From contig JACPXK010000033.1 of NCBI GenBank assembly GCA_016196565.1, forward strand, positions 14,947 through 78,946: a stretch of 64,000 nt of DNA, read 5' to 3'. A program made the position numbers and the translations under genes. This DNA is from Candidatus Omnitrophota bacterium (GTDB lineage Bacteria; Omnitrophota; Omnitrophia; Omnitrophales; Aquincolibacteriaceae). Below the pieces are notes generated by a model. It worked only from the letters and a program-made list of their open reading frames with translations, did no database searches and was not told the DNA's origin. Below, piece by piece: positions 61,139-64,000 of the stretch (position 1 is its first letter; each line of letters opens with the position of its first letter).

Positions 61139-62983
61139 ATGCGGGATTTAATCCGAAGCGCATGCCAGGCCGCTCATTCGGTTTTTCTATTGATATTCAT
61201 GGAGTGGATGTTCCTCCTCACGAAGCCCTCCTTCCTCAAAGTTCTGTCTTTCGAGAGACAAATCTTTATTCTGTGTATTGCGGCATCTCTGCTTATAGGG
61301 CTGACGATAGTTGCCGTGGCGATGATTTCAGCGCTGTTTTGGGTTGTGGGACGCGGCCGTGATGTGAAATTGGTCGGCGCCGCCGTTTCCGCTGTTATCG
61401 TTACGGTGACGGCAATGTTGATGCTGGATAATTTCACTTATATTGTCCTGCATTTTTCTATCAAAGATTTAAATCTCTTCCTCCGCCTGCTTTATGCCGG
61501 TTTTTTATTATGGATCGGTTTCGTGTCCGGCCGTGCCTTAAGCAAGGCAAGAACGGCCAAATTGTCTTACCTTGTTATTCTGCCTTCCTTCATGTTAATT
61601 ATTCTGATTTGGCAATTGGCAATTGTCCCAAAGACTTTGAGAGAGCAGACTACGCCCCAGACCGCTTCTCCTTCTTCCAGGAAACTGCCCAATATCATTT
61701 TGTTTGCGGCTGATGGCGTGAACGCGGATCACTTGTCAATGTACGGCTATGGGAGAAACACGACGCCTCATTTGGCCAGGCTTGCAAAAAAAGGATTTGT
61801 GGTAAAAAATGTTGCTTCTAATTCTTCAGAAACTTACAGCTCCCTTCTTTCAGTATTAACCGGCCGGCTTCCAACGACGCTTAAAGTCAACTATGCTCCG
61901 CAAATTTTGGCCGGCGAGAATTCCTATTTGCATCTGCCGGGAATTTTGAAAACCTTGGGTTATTCGACATATCAAGTGAGCATACGTTACTATGGGGATG
62001 CTGCCGATGCAAACCTGCGCCGGGCTTTTGATAAGGCCAATGGCCGTGATGTTCACGCGTCATCGATAAGTCAATGGCTGATTCATCTGGAACCAGCTGC
62101 AAATTTATTTCTTGATAATGTTTGGTCACGTATCGTGTCTAAGATCAGGTATCTTGCGGGCCAAGGTCCGGCGGTTACCGAATTCGATCAAGTCAATAAT
62201 ACCTATCAGCCTGATGTCAGGGGTTGGAAATATGACAAGATCAGAATCACCGATGCTATTAATTACATAAAAAACGACCAGCCGCCTTTTTTTCTTCATA
62301 TCCATCTGATGGGCACTCATTGCTGCGGTTTTAGTCCTAAAAAACGTGTTTTTTCCGCGCAGCATGAGAAGCAAAATAAAGGAAATCGCGCTGATTTTTA
62401 TGATGATGCGATCCTTGAAAGTGATGCCGCTTTTGGGTATCTCGTTAATCGGCTGGCGCGCTGGAACTATCTGAAGAACACCATCATTGTTTACTTCTCG
62501 GATCATCCCGCCCATTGGGACTTTAAAGGCCGCGTTCCTCTGATTTTCATCTTTCCGGACCTGGGCTATAACGGAAAGGGGCCTGATGAGGGGCAGTTGA
62601 TCGATGTGGCTCCAACTCTTCTGGAGAAATTAAAGCAATCGATTCCAACTTGGATGGAAGGTCAATCCCTGTTTGAGCCCGGCTTGGTAAATCATCGTCC
62701 CGCCTATATCAGTAGCCAGCCGATGAAGCGGCACAAGGTGTGGAATACGAAAGTGCTAATGCATGTATGGACCATCGATGAGATCGGCCCTCCGGCCTAT
62801 GGTTTGAAAACGATGGCAATGAAAATTTGTAATCAATGGTTCAATTATGATTTGAAGAGTTCTAGTCTCGTGACGGGGAATATCCCCGGCTATCAAGGGC
62901 AATGTGATGAAAAAGCTCCGTCAAACTCTGAAATAAAAGAAATGATACGCCGCCATTTGCAGGAACGAGGTTACAAAGTCTAA
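61139..62983 (+). CDS. Membrane alkaline-phosphatase-superfamily (sulfatase-fold) enzyme
   Basis: A 614-residue protein: about five membrane helices (10-185) then an extracytoplasmic sulfatase-fold domain. PNIILFAADGVNADHLSMYGY (partly) and VYFSDHPAHW give the metal site, HIHLMGTHCCGF resembles EptA-type transferases. The nucleophile position reads SSETYSS, with no CxPxR, so a sulfatase with formylglycine is unlikely. A phosphoethanolamine or phosphoglycerol transferase is more plausible. Start ATG 61139 (or GTG 61136). Confidence 0.75.
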   Translation: MRDLIRSACQAAHSVFLLIFMEWMFLLTKPSFLKVLSFERQIFILCIAASLLIGLTIVAVAMISALFWVVGRGRDVKLVGAAVSAVIVTVTAMLMLDNFTYIVLHFSIKDLNLFLRLLYAGFLLWIGFVSGRALSKARTAKLSYLVILPSFMLIILIWQLAIVPKTLREQTTPQTASPSSRKLPNIILFAADGVNADHLSMYGYGRNTTPHLARLAKKGFVVKNVASNSSETYSSLLSVLTGRLPTTLKVNYAPQILAGENSYLHLPGILKTLGYSTYQVSIRYYGDAADANLRRAFDKANGRDVHASSISQWLIHLEPAANLFLDNVWSRIVSKIRYLAGQGPAVTEFDQVNNTYQPDVRGWKYDKIRITDAINYIKNDQPPFFLHIHLMGTHCCGFSPKKRVFSAQHEKQNKGNRADFYDDAILESDAAFGYLVNRLARWNYLKNTIIVYFSDHPAHWDFKGRVPLIFIFPDLGYNGKGPDEGQLIDVAPTLLEKLKQSIPTWMEGQSLFEPGLVNHRPAYISSQPMKRHKVWNTKVLMHVWTIDEIGPPAYGLKTMAMKICNQWFNYDLKSSSLVTGNIPGYQGQCDEKAPSNSEIKEMIRRHLQERGYKV

Positions 62984-63012
62984 TTTTGCCATGACAACTT
63001 ACGGAGGCCCCG

Positions 63013-63060
63013 ATGACTCGCGAAATCGAAATCCGCATTCGTCTACGCCGCGCCGCTTAA
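63013..63060 (+). CDS. Possible 15-codon micro-ORF
   Basis: MTREIEIRIRLRRAA, after a strong ACGGAGG site six bases upstream of the ATG. Rich in arginine. It could be a real small peptide, a leader, or the relic of a larger gene. Nothing else supports it. Confidence 0.25.
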   Translation: MTREIEIRIRLRRAA

Positions 63061-63075
63061 TTCCCGACATTTCCC

Positions 63076-63104
63076 ATGACATACCTCGGTGTAAGGTTTA
63101 TAAT
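63076..63104 (+). promoter_or_regulatory. Promoter of the TIR-like gene
   Basis: ATGACA (63076-63081), 17 bases, TATAAT (63099-63104). Confidence 0.65.
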
Positions 63105-63136
63105 CCACGTTCAAAATTTGAAAAGGAGCAGATTCG

Positions 63137-63889
63137 ATGAATAAAATTTTTATTAGCCATAATCAAGATTTTTTTCCAGCAATTGCAGTGAAAAGACTAA
63201 TAAATATGTTTGGCACGCAAGGAATCCTTGTTGAAGACGAGCCGGGAACAGAGTCTCCCGCTGATAGATCGATGCGTTTACTAAATGAGTCTCAAGGTTT
63301 TATCGCAATATGCACGAGGGATGTTAAAGATGGAGAAAGGTTTGCGCCAAAGCATAATGTTGTTTTAGAAATTCAAGAATGGCAAAAAAAGAGCAAAAAT
63401 AAAAATATCGTAATTTTAAAAGAAAAAGGATGTGAATTACCAAAATTATTAAATGATCCAAGTTATAAAATATTCGAAGGAGCAGAATTTCTGTCGGTTG
63501 TTTTGCAAGCAATCGGAGAATTTCAAGACGAAGAAATTATTCCACGATGTGGTGTTGCTGACGAAGAAGAGGCGCCTGTGCTGTCATCAGAACAAGAAAA
63601 TTTTTTGGAATTCTTATCTTCCTGTCACAACTGTAAAACGGAATTCGATGTTGCTCGTAGGAAATTCCTAGATATTAATTCATCGGATTGGAATTTAATG
63701 ATTAATTTCTTGCATTACAAAATTAGTCTCATCGATGTCGATTATCATTATGGGGAGCCGGATAGTATTCGCATTACATATAAGGGGACGGAATATTTGA
63801 GAGAAAAGAAAATGGTCAGTAAAAATAAAAATGCTCAACCTAAAATCATTTCAAAAATTGGAGTCAATCTCTTTTTTAGTTGGAATTGA
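63137..63889 (+). CDS. TIR-like nucleotide-binding protein
   Basis: A 250-residue protein. KIFISHNQDFFPAIAVKRLI, GILVEDEPG and residues 55-125 (SQGFIAICTRD, NVVLEIQEW, KNKNIVILKE) match the TIR-like predicted nucleotide-binding domain found in bacterial defence proteins. The C-terminal 100 residues are probably helical/winged (EFDVARRKFLDI, YKGTEYLREKK). Base composition is far more A+T-rich than the neighbours, indicating recent transfer. Own promoter and AAGGAG site. NADase or signal-sensing activity is inference. Confidence 0.6.
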   Translation: MNKIFISHNQDFFPAIAVKRLINMFGTQGILVEDEPGTESPADRSMRLLNESQGFIAICTRDVKDGERFAPKHNVVLEIQEWQKKSKNKNIVILKEKGCELPKLLNDPSYKIFEGAEFLSVVLQAIGEFQDEEIIPRCGVADEEEAPVLSSEQENFLEFLSSCHNCKTEFDVARRKFLDINSSDWNLMINFLHYKISLIDVDYHYGEPDSIRITYKGTEYLREKKMVSKNKNAQPKIISKIGVNLFFSWN

Positions 63890-63906
63890 AAAAAAGCTCC
63901 GAATTT

Positions 63907-64000
63907 TCATGCCGCGATTTTCTCCTGCTTTTGAATCCCGAGTTCGTGTTGAATCGCATGCCGAAGCTCGGGTAAATATTTCATTCCCTTGACTCTCCGC
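63907..64000 (-). CDS. 3' end of a minus-strand gene (partial)
   Basis: The minus strand ends with RRVKGMKYLPELRHAIQHEL-type coding, closing GIQKQEKIAA and TGA at 63907. The frame is open to the window edge, giving 30 codons. Family not recognisable. It could be the tail of a transposase or a regulatory gene. Confidence 0.35.
   Translation of the reverse strand, partial: RRVKGMKYLPELRHAIQHELGIQKQEKIAA

Overview
The window is bacterial chromosome from a diderm with moderate GC: it carries an Mla-type lipid transporter, a beta-barrel outer-membrane protein and lipoproteins. The protein style (a very large unassigned secreted protein with RSExR tags, an exosortase-associated small protein, a ParA fused to a glycogen-binding-type domain, many coiled-coil proteins) suggests the Omnitrophota or a related PVC-type lineage. 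That assignment is inference from protein style; there is no rRNA in the window.

Layout. 1-790 (minus): a secreted transglutaminase-like peptidase under a c-di-GMP-I riboswitch. 893-8466: one long plus-strand transcription unit making riboflavin (ribBA, ribH, nusB, ribD, ribE) and then late cobalamin steps (cobC, cobU, cobT, cobB). 8424-13384: an RsbW-like kinase, a STAS protein, MlaE/MlaF/MlaD and a CHASE2-SpoIIE phosphatase. 13388-19611: second cobalamin block (BtuF-like, cobS, cobD, cbiP, cbiB, cbiX, 2Fe-2S ferredoxin). 19608-25599: small membrane protein, coiled-coil protein, bifunctional nuclease, trxB, TlpA-like lipoprotein, DUF547 protein, nitrilase-family amidase. 25629-30968: an accessory stretch with a DarTG toxin-antitoxin pair and the 1161-residue secreted protein. 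31297-38610: rplU, rpmA, obg, proB, proA, nadD, two DUF21/CBS membrane proteins, a BamC-like protein. 38711-41985: ParA-CBM fusion, a MinD-like protein without a P-loop, an unknown, and a leaderless zinc-ribbon coiled-coil gene. 42217-46199: the start of a dcw cell-division cluster (mraZ, a STAS protein, rsmH, ftsL, ftsI), which stops abruptly against glutathione synthesis genes (gshB minus, gshA plus). 48537-51174: tRNA-Pro, a porin-like protein, a small lipoprotein and RNase P RNA. 51237-61122: a complete PyrR-attenuated pyr operon (pyrR, B, C, carA, carB, pyrK, D, F), followed by an alkaline-phosphatase-superfamily membrane enzyme. The window ends with an A+T-rich TIR-like gene that looks acquired.

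The most unusual global feature is a set of short palindromic repeats of at least two families. They sit between genes (one forms the terminator of rnpB) and also inside reading frames without breaking them: cobB, cobS, cbiP (twice), the carB tail and the pyrF amino terminus. Other candidates for follow-up are the c-di-GMP switch on a secreted peptidase, the ParA-CBM fusion with its degenerate MinD-like neighbour, the partner-switching/Mla gene block, an Obg GTPase with an altered G3 motif, and the 1161-residue secreted protein beside DarTG.
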